Source of the DNA: Callipepla californica brunnescens
Taxonomy: Eukaryota > Chordata > Aves > Galliformes > Odontophoridae
Assembly (NCBI GenBank): GCA_023055505.1
Contig: JALIRH010000030.1
Location: 7,870,001 to 7,934,000, forward strand
Length of the DNA: 64,000 nt
Direction: 5' to 3'
Part shown: positions 54,045 through 64,000 of the stretch, one piece after another
Numbering within the stretch: position 1 is the stretch's first letter
Layout of the letters: each line of letters starts with the position of its first letter
Position numbers and translations under genes: made by a program
Notes under the pieces: generated by a model
Seen by the model: only the letters and a program-made list of their open reading frames with translations
What the model was told of the DNA's origin: nothing
Database searches by the model: none

Positions 54045-54925
54045 GCATGGCAGGGCAGGGCAAAGCAAGGCATAACAAAGCAGAGCGGGGCAGGGCAGAG
54101 CTAGGACAGGCAGGGAAGCACAGGGCAGGTCATGGCAATGTAAGGCAGGGCAGTGCAGGGCAGGGCAGGTCGGAGCAGGGAAGGCAAAACAAGGCAGGGC
54201 AGAACAGGGCAGGGCACGGCAGGGCAAGGGAAGGCAGGGCAGGGAAAGGCAGGGAAGGGTAAGGCATGGCAAAGCAAGGCAGGGCAAGGGACGGCAGGGC
54301 AGGGCAGGGCATAGGAAGGCAAGGCAGGGCAGGGCAAGGGAAGGCAAGACATGGCACGGCAGGGTAAGGCGGGGCTTGGCAGGGCAAGGTAAGGCAGAGC
54401 AAGGCAGGGCAAGGCAAGGATAGACAGGGCAGGGCTGGTCAAGGGGAAGGCAGAGCAAAGCAAGGCAGGGCAGGGCAGGGCAGGGCAGATCAGGGCAGGG
54501 CAAGGCAAGGAATACACGGCAGGGTAGGGGAAGGCAGGGCAAAGCAGGGCAAAGCACAGCCGGGCAGGGCAAGGCAAGGAAAGTCAGGGCAAGGCTGAGC
54601 TGGGCAGGGCTTGGCAGGGCAAGGCAAGGTAATGCAGTGCAGTGCAGGGCAGGGCAAAGCAGGGAAGGCAGGCCAAGGCAGGACAGGGTGGGGCAGGGTA
54701 TTACAAGGCGGGGCAGGGCCAGGTAATGCCAAGCAGGGCAAGGCAAAGATAGTGCAGGGCAAGGCAGGGCAGGGCATGGCAAGGGAAGGCAGGACAAGGC
54801 AAGGTAAATCAGGGCAGGGCAAGGTAAACCAGGGCAGGGCAAGGATAGGCATGGCAGGGCAAGGCAAGGAAAAGCATGGCAAAGCAGGGCGACGCAGGGC
54901 AGGGCGGGGCATGGCGGGGCAGGGC

Positions 54926-55200
54926 AAGGGAAGGCAAGGCAGGCCAGGGCAAGGGAAGGCAAGGCAGGCCAGGGCAAGGGAAGGCAAGGCAGGCCAGGGC
55001 AAGGGAAGGCAAGGCAGGCCAGGGCAAGGGAAGGCAAGGCAGGCCAGGGCAAGGGAAGGCAAGGCAGGCCAGGGCAAGGGAAGGCAAGGCAGGCCAGGGC
55101 AAGGGAAGGCAAGGCAGGCCAGGGCAAGGGAAGGCAAGGCAGGCCAGGGCAAGGGAAGGCAAGGCAGGCCAGGGCAAGGGAAGGCAAGGCAGGCCAGGGC
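54926..55200 (+). repeat. 25-bp minisatellite, 11 units
   Basis: Eleven essentially perfect 25-base units, each starting aagggaaggcaaggc and ending aggccagggc, run 275 bases without visible variation. The same unit recurs at 56709-56833. Confidence 0.95.
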
Positions 55201-56189
55201 AAGGGACGGTAGTGCAAGGCAGGGCAGAACAGCGTAGAGCAGGGCAGGGCAAGGTAAGGCAGGGCAGGTCAGGACAGGGTGGGACAGGGTAGTACAGGGC
55301 GGGGCAGGGCCAGGCAGAGCCAAGCAAGGCAATGCAATGATAGTGCAGAGCAAGAGCAGGGCCAGGCAGGGCAAGGCAAAGATATTGAAGGGCAAGGCAG
55401 GGCAGGGCAGGACAAGGGAAGGTAGGGCAGGGCAGGGCAAGGGAAGGCAAGGAAGGGCAGTGCAAGGAAAGTCATGACAAAGCAGGGCAGGTCAAGGCAT
55501 GCTAAGCAGGGAGGAGCACGGCATGGAATGGCAGGGCAAAGGAAGACAAGGCAGGGCAGGGCAGGATAAGGCAGGGCTTGGCAGGGCGAGGTAAGACAGA
55601 ACAAGGCAGGGCATGGAAAGGATAGGAGGGCAGGGTAAGGCAGAGCAAGGCAACAAAGACAAGGCAGGGCGGGTCAGAGCAAGGCAGGTCAGGGTAGGGC
55701 AGGCAAGGTAAGGAAGACAAGGCCGGGCAGGGGAAAATTGGGTAGGTCAGGGGAAGGCAAAGCAGGGCAGGTCAAGGGAAAGGCAGAGCAAAGCAAGGCA
55801 GAGCAGGGCAGATCAGGGCAGGGCAAGGCAAGAAATACACGGCAGGGTAGGGGAAGGCAGGGCAAAGCAGGGCAGGGCAAAGCAAGGAAAGTCAGGGCAA
55901 GGCTGGGCTGGGCAGGGCTTGGCAGGGCAAGGTAAGGAACGCCAGGGCAAGGCTGGGCTGGGTAGGGCTTGGCAGGGCAAGGCAAGGCAATGCAGTGCAG
56001 TGCAGGGCAGGGTGGAGCACGGAAAGGAGGGCAAGGCAGGACAGGGTGGGGCAGGGTAGTACAGGGCGGGGCAGGGCCAGGCAAGGCCAAGGAAGGCAGG
56101 GCAGGGGAAGGGGAAGGGGAAGGGAGGCCAGGGCAGGGCAAGGGACTGTAGTGCAAGGCAGGACAGAACAGCGCAGGGCAGGGCAAGGT

Positions 56190-56419
56190 AAGGCGGGGCA
56201 GGGCAGGGCAAGGCGGGGCAGGGCAGGGCAAGGCGGGGCAGGGCAGGGCAAGGCGGGGCAGGGCAGGGCAAGGCGGGGCAGGGCAGGGCAAGGCGGGGCA
56301 GGGCAGGGCAAGGCGGGGCAGGGCAGGGCAGGGCGGGGCAGGGCAGGGCAAGGCGGGGCAGGGCAGGGCAAGGCGGGGCAGGGCAGGGCAAGGCGGGGCA
56401 GGGCAAGGCGGGGCAGGGC
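56190..56419 (+). repeat. 20-bp minisatellite, about 11.5 units
   Basis: Units of aaggcggggcagggcagggc are repeated head to tail with one base variant near 56330 and a shortened final unit. Confidence 0.95.
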
Positions 56420-56708
56420 AAGGCAGGGCAATATAAGGAAGGGCAATGCGGGGCGGTGCAGGGCAGGGCAGAGCACGGAAGGAAGGGCAAGGCAGGACAG
56501 GGTGGGGCAGGGTAGTGCAGTGCGTGGCAGTGTCAGGCAGGGCCAAGCAGGGCAAGGCAAAGATAGTGCAGGGCAAGGCAGGGCAGGGCTAGGTAAGGCA
56601 TGCAAAGCAGGGCAGGGCAGGTCAAGGGAGGGCAGGGCAGAGGAAGGGACGACAGGGCAGGGCAGGGCAAGAGAAGGCAGGGCAGGTATAGGGAGGGTAG
56701 GGCAGGGC

Positions 56709-56833
56709 AAGGGAAGGCAAGGCAGGCCAGGGCAAGGGAAGGCAAGGCAGGCCAGGGCAAGGGAAGGCAAGGCAGGCCAGGGCAAGGGAAGGCAAGGCAG
56801 GCCAGGGCAAGGGAAGGCAAGGCAGGCCAGGGC
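56709..56833 (+). repeat. 25-bp minisatellite, 5 units
   Basis: Five perfect copies of the 25-base unit of 54926-55200, followed by the same exit sequence apart from one base (aagggaaggtagtgcaagg here, aagggacggtagtgcaagg there). The two arrays are therefore related by duplication and differ in unit number. Confidence 0.95.
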
Positions 56834-57104
56834 AAGGGAAGGTAGTGCAAGGCAGGGCAGAACAGCGTAGAGCAGGGCAGGGCAAGGTAAGGCAGGGCAG
56901 GTCAGGACAGGGTGGGGCAGGGTAGTACAGGGCGGGGCAGGGCCAGGCAGGGCCAAGCAAGGCAATGCAATGATAGTGCAGAGCAAGAGCAGGGCCAGGC
57001 AGGGCAAGGCAAAGATAGTGAAGGGCAAGGCAGGGCAGGGCAGGGCAAGGGAAGGTAGGGCAGGGCAGGGCAAGGGAAGACATATAAAGCAGGGCCGGGC
57101 AAGG

Positions 57105-57840
57105 GAAGGCAAGGAAGGGCAGTGCAAGGAAAGTCATGACAAAGCAGGGCAGGTCAAGGCATGCTAAGCAGGGAGGAGCATGGCATGGAATGGCAGGGCA
57201 AAGGAAGACAAGGCAGGGTAGGGCAGGATAAGGCGGGGCTTGGCAGGGCGAGGTAAGACAGAACAAGGCAGGGCATGGAAAGGATAGGAGGGCAGGGTAA
57301 GGAAGAGCAAGGCAACAAAGACAAGGCAGGGCGGGTCAGAGCATGGCAGGTCAGGGTAGGGCAGGCAAGGTAAGGAAGACAAGGCCGGGCAGGGGAAAAT
57401 TGGGTAGGTCAGGGGAAGGCAAAGCAGGGCAGGTCAAGGGAAAGGCAGAGCAAAGCAAGGCAGGGCAAGGCAGATCAGGGCAGGGCAAGGCAAGGAATAC
57501 ACGGCAGGGTAGGGGAAGGCAGGGCAAAGCAGGGCAGGGCACAGCTTGGCAGGGCAAGGCAAAGAAAGTCAGGGCAAGGCTGGGCTGGGCAGGGCTTGGC
57601 AGGGCAGGGTAAGGAAAGCCAGGGCAAGGCTGGGCTGGGTAGGGCTTGGCAGGGCAAGGCAAGGCAATGCAGTGCAGTGCAGGGCAGGGTGGAGCACGGA
57701 AGGCAGGGCAAGGCAGGACAGGGTGGGTCAGGGTAGTACAGGGCGGGGCAGGGCCAGGCAAGGCCAAGGAAGGCAGGGCAGGGCAAAAGAAGGCAGGGAA
57801 GGGGAAGGGGAAGGGGAAGGGAGGCCAGGGCAGGGCAAGG
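57105..57840 (+). repeat. 0.79 kb satellite duplication, copy 1
   Basis: It matches 57895-58619 at an offset of 790 bases with few differences. A more diverged third relative lies at about 55455-56150. Confidence 0.85.
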
Positions 57841-57894
57841 GAAGGCATGTAAAGCAGGGCCGGGCAAGGCAGAGCATGGCAGGGCAGGGCAAGG

Positions 57895-58619
57895 GAAGGC
57901 AATGAAGGGCAGTGCAAGGAAAGTCATGACAAAGCAGGGCAGGTCAAGGCATGCTAAGCAGGGAGGAGCATGGCATGGAATGGCAGGGCAAAGGAAGACA
58001 AGGCAGGGCAGGGCAGGATAAGGCGGGGCTTGGCAGGGCGAGGTAAGACAGAACAAGGCAGGGCATGGAAAGGATAGGAGGGCAGGGTAAGGAAGAGCAA
58101 GGCAACAAAGACAAGGCTGGGCGGGTCAGAGCATGGCAGGTCAGGGTAGGGCAGGCAAGGTAAGGAAGACAAGGCCGGGCAGGGGAAAATTGGGTAGGTC
58201 AGGGGAAGGCAAAGCAGGGCAGGTCAAGGGAAAGGCAGAGCAAAGCAAGGCAGGGCAAGGCAGATCAGGGCAGGGCAAGGCAAGGAATACACGGCAGGGT
58301 AGGGGAAGGCAGGGCAAAGCAGGGCAGGGCACAGCTTGGCAGGGCAAGGCAAGGAAAGTCAGGGCAAGGCTGGGCTGGGCAGGGCTTGGCAGGGCAGGGT
58401 AAGGAAAGCCAGGGCAAGGCTGGGCTGGGTAGGGCTTGGCAGGGCAAGGCAAGGCAATGCAGTGCAGTGCAGGGCAGGGTGGAGCACGGAAGGCAGGGCA
58501 AGGCAGGACAGGGTGGGTCAGGGTAGTACAGGGTGGGGCAGGGCCAGGCAAGGCCAAGGAAGGCAGGGCAGGGCAAGGGAAGGCAGGGAAGGGGAAGGGA
58601 GGCCAGGGCAGGGCAAGGG
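57895..58619 (+). repeat. 0.79 kb satellite duplication, copy 2
   Basis: Direct partner of 57105-57840. Its right end has fewer aaggggaagggg units than copy 1. Confidence 0.85.
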
Positions 58620-58971
58620 ACGGTAGTGCAAGGCAGGACAGAACAGCGCAGGGCAGGGCAAGGCAGGGCAGGGCAAGGCAAGGCAGGGCAATATAAGGAA
58701 GGGCAATGCGGGGCGGTGCAGGGCAGGGCAGAGCACGGAAGGAAGGGCAAGGCAGGACAGGGTGAGGCAGGGTAGTGCAGTGCGTGGCTGTGTGAGGCAG
58801 GGCCAAGCAGGGCAAGGCAAAGATAGTGCAGGGCAAGGCAGGGCAGAACAGGGCAGGGCAGGGCAAGGTTTGCAAAGCAGGGCAGGGCAAGGCAGGGAAA
58901 GGTGGGGCTTGGCAGGGCAAGGTAAGTAAGTCAAGGCAGGGCACGGGGAAAACAGGCCAGGTCTGGGTAGG

Positions 58972-59306
58972 TGTAGGGAAATAACCCTAAAGAAAGCACT
59001 TCAAGGAAGTAGTGCGAAAGGATGGTATATTTTTGGTAGGCTTTAAGTAGATGGTATACAAATAAATAGCAAAAGAGATTGGCTCACCTTGATGATGGTT
59101 GAGGCTCTCCGATAACTCCACCAGGGAGAGATCTCCAACAAGAGATCCCTCCCCGCTGGTGGTCAGTTCTTAAATGGGGTCTTGGGAGAGGTGGAGTCAA
59201 ACTCCACCCCTTCAAATCACACTCAGTTGTGCCCCTACAGCTGACTCAGGGCTTGCCTCAGGTGATAAATCGGTGGTTCAGGCCGTGATTCAACAGTTCC
59301 CATACA
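58972..59306 (-). mobile_element. solo LTR of ERV 2 type inside the satellite
   Basis: Like 23074-23409 over its whole length, with about fifteen differences by eye, and with no internal proviral sequence. Satellite lies on both sides. The right flank (caggttaaagaaaaggaaga) is the same as at the provirus, while the left flank is ordinary satellite. No matching target duplication is seen. Confidence 0.9.
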
Positions 59307-62300
59307 CAGGTTAAAGAAAAGGAAGACAAGGCAGGGCAGGGGAAAATAGGGCAGGGCAAGGCAAGGCAATGCAGGGCAGTGCAGGGCAGGGCAGGTCAAA
59401 GCAGGGCAGGTCAGAGCAGGGAAGGCAGGGCAAGGCAGGACAGGGTGGGGCAGGGTAGTGAAGGGCAGGGCAGGGCCAGGCAGGGCCAAGCAGGGCAAGG
59501 CAAAGATAGTGCAGGGCAAGGCAAAGATAGTGCAGGGCAAGGCGAGGATAAACAGGGCAAGGTAAGGCAAGGCAAGGTAAAGCAGGGCAAGGTTGGGCTG
59601 GGCAGGGCTGGGCTGGGCAGGGCAGGGCACGGCAGGGTAGGGCAAGGAAAGGCAAGGCAAGACAGAGAAAACAGGGAAGAGCAAGGCAGGGCAAGGCAAG
59701 GCAAGGCAAAGCTCGGCGGGTCAGAGCAGAGCAGGGCAGGGCAAAACAGGGCAGGGCAAGGCAAGGCAGGGCAGGACAGGGCGAATCAAGGCAAGGCAGG
59801 GCAGGAGAAGACAGGGCAAAGCAAGACGGGGCAGTGCAGGGCGGGGCAAGGAAAGGCAGGGCAAAGCAGGGCAAGGAATGACAGGGCAAGAGAAGGCAGG
59901 GCAGGACAGGGCAAAATAAGGCAGATCATAGCAAGGTAAGGCAGGGTGAGGCAAGCAATGGCAGGGCAGGGTAAGGGCACGGGCAAGGGGAAGAGCAAGG
60001 TAAAGGCAAGGCAGGGTAGGGCAATGCAAGGCAAGGAAAGGCTGGGCAGGGCAATAAAAGGCATGGCAAAGCAGGGCAAGGGAAGGCGGGGCAGGGCAGG
60101 GCAGGACAGGGCAGGGCAGGGCAAGGTAGGTCTGGGCAAATTAGGGCATGGCAGGGAAGGGCAAGGCAGGGCAAGGTAGAGCTGGGTAAAGTAAGGCAAA
60201 TCAAGGCAGGGCAGGGCAAGGCTGGACAAGGTAAGGCAAGGCAGGACCGAGCAGAGGAAGGCAAGGAAGGGCAGGGCAAGGCAAGACAAGGCAAGGCAGG
60301 ACAGGTCAGGGCATGGCAAGGAAGGGCAGGGTAGGGTAGGGTGGGGCAGGCAAGGCAGGGCAGGGCAATGCAAGGTAAGGCAGGACAAGGTAGGCTACGG
60401 CAGGTCAGGGGAAGGCAAGGAAGACAAGGCAGGGCAGGGGAAAACAGGGCAGGTAAGAGTAGGGCAAGGCAAGTAAGACAAGGAAGGGCAGAAGAAGGCA
60501 GGGCAGGGCAGGGCAGGGCAAGGGAGGGCAGGGTAGGGCAGGGCAGGTCAGGGCAAGGGAAGGCAGGGCAGGGCAAGGCAAGGCAAAAAAAGGCAAGGCA
60601 GAACATGGCAGGGCAGGGCAGAGGAAGGCAGGGCAAGGTAGAACCAGGCAAAGTAGGGTATGCAAGGGCAGGGCAAAACAGGGCAGGGCGGGGTAGGGCA
60701 ATGCAAGGTCAGGCGTGGCAAGGCAGGGCAGGGCAGGGCAAGGTAGAGCAGGGCTAAGTCGGGCATGGCAGGGCAAGGCAAGGCATTGGAAAGCAAGGGA
60801 AGGCATGGTAAAGCAGGGCAAGGTAGGGCAAGGCAGGGCAAGTCAAGGGAAGGCAGGGCAGGGCAAGTCAAGGCAGAACAAGGCAGGGCCGAGCAGAGGA
60901 ATGCAAGGAAGGGTAGGGCAAGGCAAGACAAGGCAAGGCAGTGCAGGGCAAAGTAGGGCATGGCAGGGCAAGGCAAGGCATTGGAAAGCAGGGGAAGTCA
61001 TGGCAAGGCAGGGCAAGGCAGGGCAAGTCAAGGGAAGGCAGGGCAGGGCAAGTCAAGGCAGAACAAGGCAGGGCCGAGCAGAGGAATGCAAGGAAGGGCA
61101 GGGCAAAGCAAGACAAGGCAGGGCAGGGCAGGGCAGGGCAAAGTAGGGCATGGCAGGGCAGGGTAAGGCAAGACAGGGAAGGGCAGGGCAATGCAGAGCT
61201 GGGAAGGGCAGGCAGAGCAAGTCTGGACAAAGTAAATCACGGCAGGGCAGAGGAAGGCAGGGCAAGGCTGGGCAGGGCAAGGCATACAGGGCAGGGTAGG
61301 GCAATGCAATGTCAGGCAAGGCAAGGCAGAGCAAGGCTGGACAAGGTAAGGCAAAGCAGGGCAAGGGAAGGCAGGGCAAAGCAGGGCAGAACAAGGCAGG
61401 GCAGAACAGAGGAAGGAAAGGAAGGGCAGGGCAAGGCAAGGCAAAACAAGGCAAGGCAGGGCAGAGCAGAGGAAGGAAAGGAAGGGCAGGGCAAGGCAAG
61501 GCAAAACAAGGCAAGGCAGGGCAGGGCAGGGCATGGCATGGCAGGGGAAGGTAGGGCCGGGCAAAGTAGGGCATGGCGGGGCAGGGCAGGGTAGGGCAAT
61601 GCAATGTCAGGCAAGGCAAGGCATGGCAGGGCAGGACAAGGGAAGGCAGGGCAAGGAAAGGCAGGGGAGGGCGGGTCACGGCAAGGCAGGGAAGGGCAAG
61701 GGAAGGGCAAGGTATGGCTGGGCAAAGTAGGGCAGGGCAAGGCAAGGCAGGGCAGAGCATGGCAGGGGAAGGTAGGGCCGGGCAAAGTAGGGCATGGCAG
61801 GGCAGGGCGGGGCTGGGCAGGGTAGGGCAATGCAATGTCAGGCAAGGCAAGGCATGGCAGGGCAGGACAAGGGAAGGCAGGGCAAGGAAAAGCAAGGAAA
61901 GGCAGGGCAGGGCGGGTCACGGAAAGGCAGGGAAGGGCAAGGTATGGCTGGGCAAAGTAGGGCAGGGCAAGGCAGGGCAAGGTAGAGCCGGGTAAATAAG
62001 GCATAGCAGGGTAGGGCAGGGCAGGGCAAAGCGGGGCAGGGAGGGGTAGGGCAATGCAATATCAGGCAAGGCAAGGCATGGCAGGGCAGGGCAGGCCAGG
62101 GCAGGGCAAGGCAGAGCAAGGCTGGACAAGACAAGGCAAGGCAGGGCAAGGCAGGGCCGAGCAGAGGAAGGCAAGGAAGGGCAGGGTAAGGCAAGACAAG
62201 GCAAGGCAGGGCAGGTCAGGGCAAGGTAGGGCAGAGCAGGGCAAAGCAAGGCAGGGCAGGGCAGGGCAAAGCAGGGCAAGGAATGACAGGGCAAGACAAG

Positions 62301-62934
62301 GCAGGGCAGGACGGGGAAAAGCAAGGCAGAGCATAGCAAGGTAAGGCAGGGTGAGGCAAGTAAAGGCAGGGTAGGGCAATGCAAGGCAAGGAAAGGCAAG
62401 GCAGGGCAAGGCAAGGCAGGGCAAGGCAAGACAGGGCAGGGCAAGGGAAGGCAGAACAAGGCATGGCAAGGTAGGTCAAGGCATGGCAGGGCAGGGCAAT
62501 GCAAGGCAAGGCAGTGCAAGGCAGTACGGGTCAGGACAAGGCAGGTCAGGGAAAGGCAAGGCAGGGCAGGTCAGGGGAAAGAAGGGCAGTGGAAGGCAGG
62601 GCAGGGTGAAGCAGGTTAAGGCAAGGAAGAGAAAGCAGGGCAGGGGAAAATAGGGCAGGGCAAGGCAAGGCAGTGCAGGGCAGGACAGGTCTGAGCAGGG
62701 AAGGCAGGGTGGGGCAGGGCCAGGCAGGGCCAAGCAGGGCAAGGCAAATATAGTGCAGGGCAAGGCAGGGCAGGGCAAGGCAAGGCAAGGATAGGCAGGG
62801 CAATGTAAGGCAGGGCAAAGCAAGGTAAGGCAGTGCAAGGCACTACGGGTCAGCGAAAGGCAGGACAGAGAAGGCAGGGCAAAGTAGGGCAGGGCAAAAC
62901 AAGGCAGGGCACGGTAAAGCAAAGCTTGGCAGGG
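59307..62934 (+). repeat. satellite block (counterpart of 23410-27610)
   Basis: It follows the solo LTR and repeats the order of rare words found after the provirus LTR, with deletions relative to it. Confidence 0.75.
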
Positions 62935-64000
62935 CAAAGCAAGGCAGGGTGGGGCAGGGCAATGCAGGGCAAGGAAGGGCAGGTTGGGTCTGGGCATATA
63001 AGGGTAGGGCAAGGCAAGACAGGGCAGGGCAAGTCTGGACGGGGCAGGGCAGAACAGGTGAAGGCAGGGCAGGGCGGGGTAGGGCAATTCAAGGTCAGGC
63101 AAGGCAAGGATTGGCTGGGCAGAACAGGGCAAGGCAGAGCAAGGCTGAATAAGGGAAAGTAAGGCAGGGCAAGGCAGAACAAGGCAGGGCAGAGCAGAGG
63201 AAGGCAAAGAAGGGCAGGGCAAGGCAGGGCAGGGCGGGGAAAAGCAAGGCAGAGCATAGAAAGGTAAGGCAGGGCGAGGCAAGCAATGGCAGGGCAGGGT
63301 AAGGTCACGGGCAAGGGAAAGAGCAAGGTAAAGGCAAGGCAGGGCAAGGCAACACAGGGTAGGACAATGCAAGGCAAGGAATGGCTGGGCAGGGCAGGGC
63401 AGGGCAAGGGAGAGCATGGCAGGGTGGGGGAGGGCAACGCAATGTCAGGCAAGGCATGGCAGGGCAGGGCAAGGCAGAGCAAGGCTGGACAAGGTAAGGC
63501 AAGGCAGGGCAAGGGAAGGCAGAACAAGGCAGGGCAGAGCAGAGGAAGGAAAGGAAGGGCAGGACAATGCAAGACAAGGTAGGGCAGGGCAAGTCAAGGC
63601 AGGTCGGAGCAGGGAAGGCAGGGCAAGGCAGGACAGGGTGGGGCAGGGTAGTGCAGGGTGGGGCAGGGCCAAGCAGGGCAAGGCAAAGATAGTGCAGGGC
63701 AAGGCAAGGCAAGGCAAGGATAGGAAGGGCAAGGTAAGGCAGGGCAGGTTGGGGCAGGGCAGATCAGGGCAGGTCAGAGCAAGGAAAGTCAGGTCAAGGC
63801 TGGGCTGGGCTGGTCTTGGCAGGGCAAGGCAGGGCAGAACAGGGCAGGGCAAGGGAAGGCAAGGCAGGGCAGGGGAAAATAGGGCAGGGCAGGGCAGGGG
63901 AAGGTAAGGCAGGGCATGGTGGGGCAGGGCAGATCAAGGAACGGCAAAGCAAGGAATACACGGCAGGGTAGGGGAAGGCAGGGCAAAGCAGGGCAGGGCA
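62935..64000 (+). repeat. third, partial copy of the 12.7 kb satellite unit
   Basis: It begins like 27611 and 40291 and carries the marker ggttgggtctgggcatataa near 62983. About 0.2 kb present in the other two copies just after the marker is absent. It runs off the window end, so its full length is unknown. Confidence 0.8.

Larger units (their letters stand above)
54045..58971 (+). repeat. satellite block with minisatellites and 0.79 kb duplications
   Basis: RGGCA satellite carrying the 25-bp and 20-bp arrays listed below and three related copies of a segment of roughly 0.7-0.8 kb. There is no gene-like sequence. Confidence 0.85.
23410..64000 (+). repeat. RGGCA pentamer mega-satellite with higher-order structure
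   Basis: About 40 kb of sequence is built almost wholly from GGGCA and AGGCA pentamers with point variants (GTGCA, GAGCA, GGTCA, GGCTG and similar). The plus strand is purine-rich, with G runs of three or more every few bases and one C per pentamer; CpG is scarce. Recurrent longer words, minisatellites and large duplications (listed separately) give it hierarchical order. Two solo LTRs interrupt it and it continues past the window end. No exon or RNA gene is recognised. I do not recognise it as one of the avian satellites I know of. Confidence 0.95.

Noticed and set aside
54926..55200. Regular repeats suggesting a CRISPR array
   Set aside because: Units are contiguous with no unique spacers, in vertebrate DNA.
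23338..63986. Hundreds of long open frames in the satellite, some over 500 codons on the minus strand
   Set aside because: They follow from a pentamer that lacks stops, occur on both strands and in several frames at once, and give only low-complexity peptides.

Overview
This is vertebrate nuclear DNA, almost certainly from a bird and most likely a galliform such as chicken. The grounds are an olfactory receptor of the type greatly expanded in birds, two pieces of CR1 LINE, and two env-less ERV-L-type proviruses with avian-style neighbours. No bacterial or organellar genes are seen. Species and chromosome cannot be fixed from the sequence alone; the mix suggests a gene-poor, repeat-rich part of a microchromosome or sex chromosome.

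Positions 1-17534 form a sparse gene-family zone. A C2H2 zinc-finger terminal exon (+, 460-965) runs into decayed finger remnants. A degenerate CR1 reverse-transcriptase fragment (2680-3520, -) abuts an old ERV-L-type provirus with both LTRs (3521-9615, -). Next come an intact one-exon olfactory receptor reading frame (9974-10933, -) and an orphan KRAB A-box exon of exactly 127 bp with both splice sites (15475-15601, -). The rest shows no gene I can support.

Positions 17535-23409 hold a younger ERV-L-type provirus on the minus strand: 5' LTR, primer site, gag, protease, RT, RNase H and integrase. It has only two visible nonsense codons in pol. A 5'-truncated CR1 sits in frame inside gag. The 3' end is not its own LTR: integrase runs straight into a fragment of an unrelated LTR (called LTR-B here).

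Positions 23410-64000 are one huge satellite made of RGGCA pentamers (GGGCA/AGGCA), interrupted only by a solo LTR-B (53471-54044) and a solo copy of the second provirus's LTR (58972-59306). The satellite is hierarchical: pentamers, then minisatellites of 20 and 25 bp, then recurrent modules of about 300 bp, a 0.79 kb tandem duplication, a direct duplication of about 12.7 kb (27611-40290 and 40291-52999), and a larger repeat of about 35.9 kb in which the LTR/satellite junction itself is copied. Very long frames on both strands of this satellite are a by-product of a stop-poor pentamer and are not annotated as genes.

No operon-like system or new gene system is apparent. The most unusual content is the satellite and the way retroelements mark its edge and its duplications.
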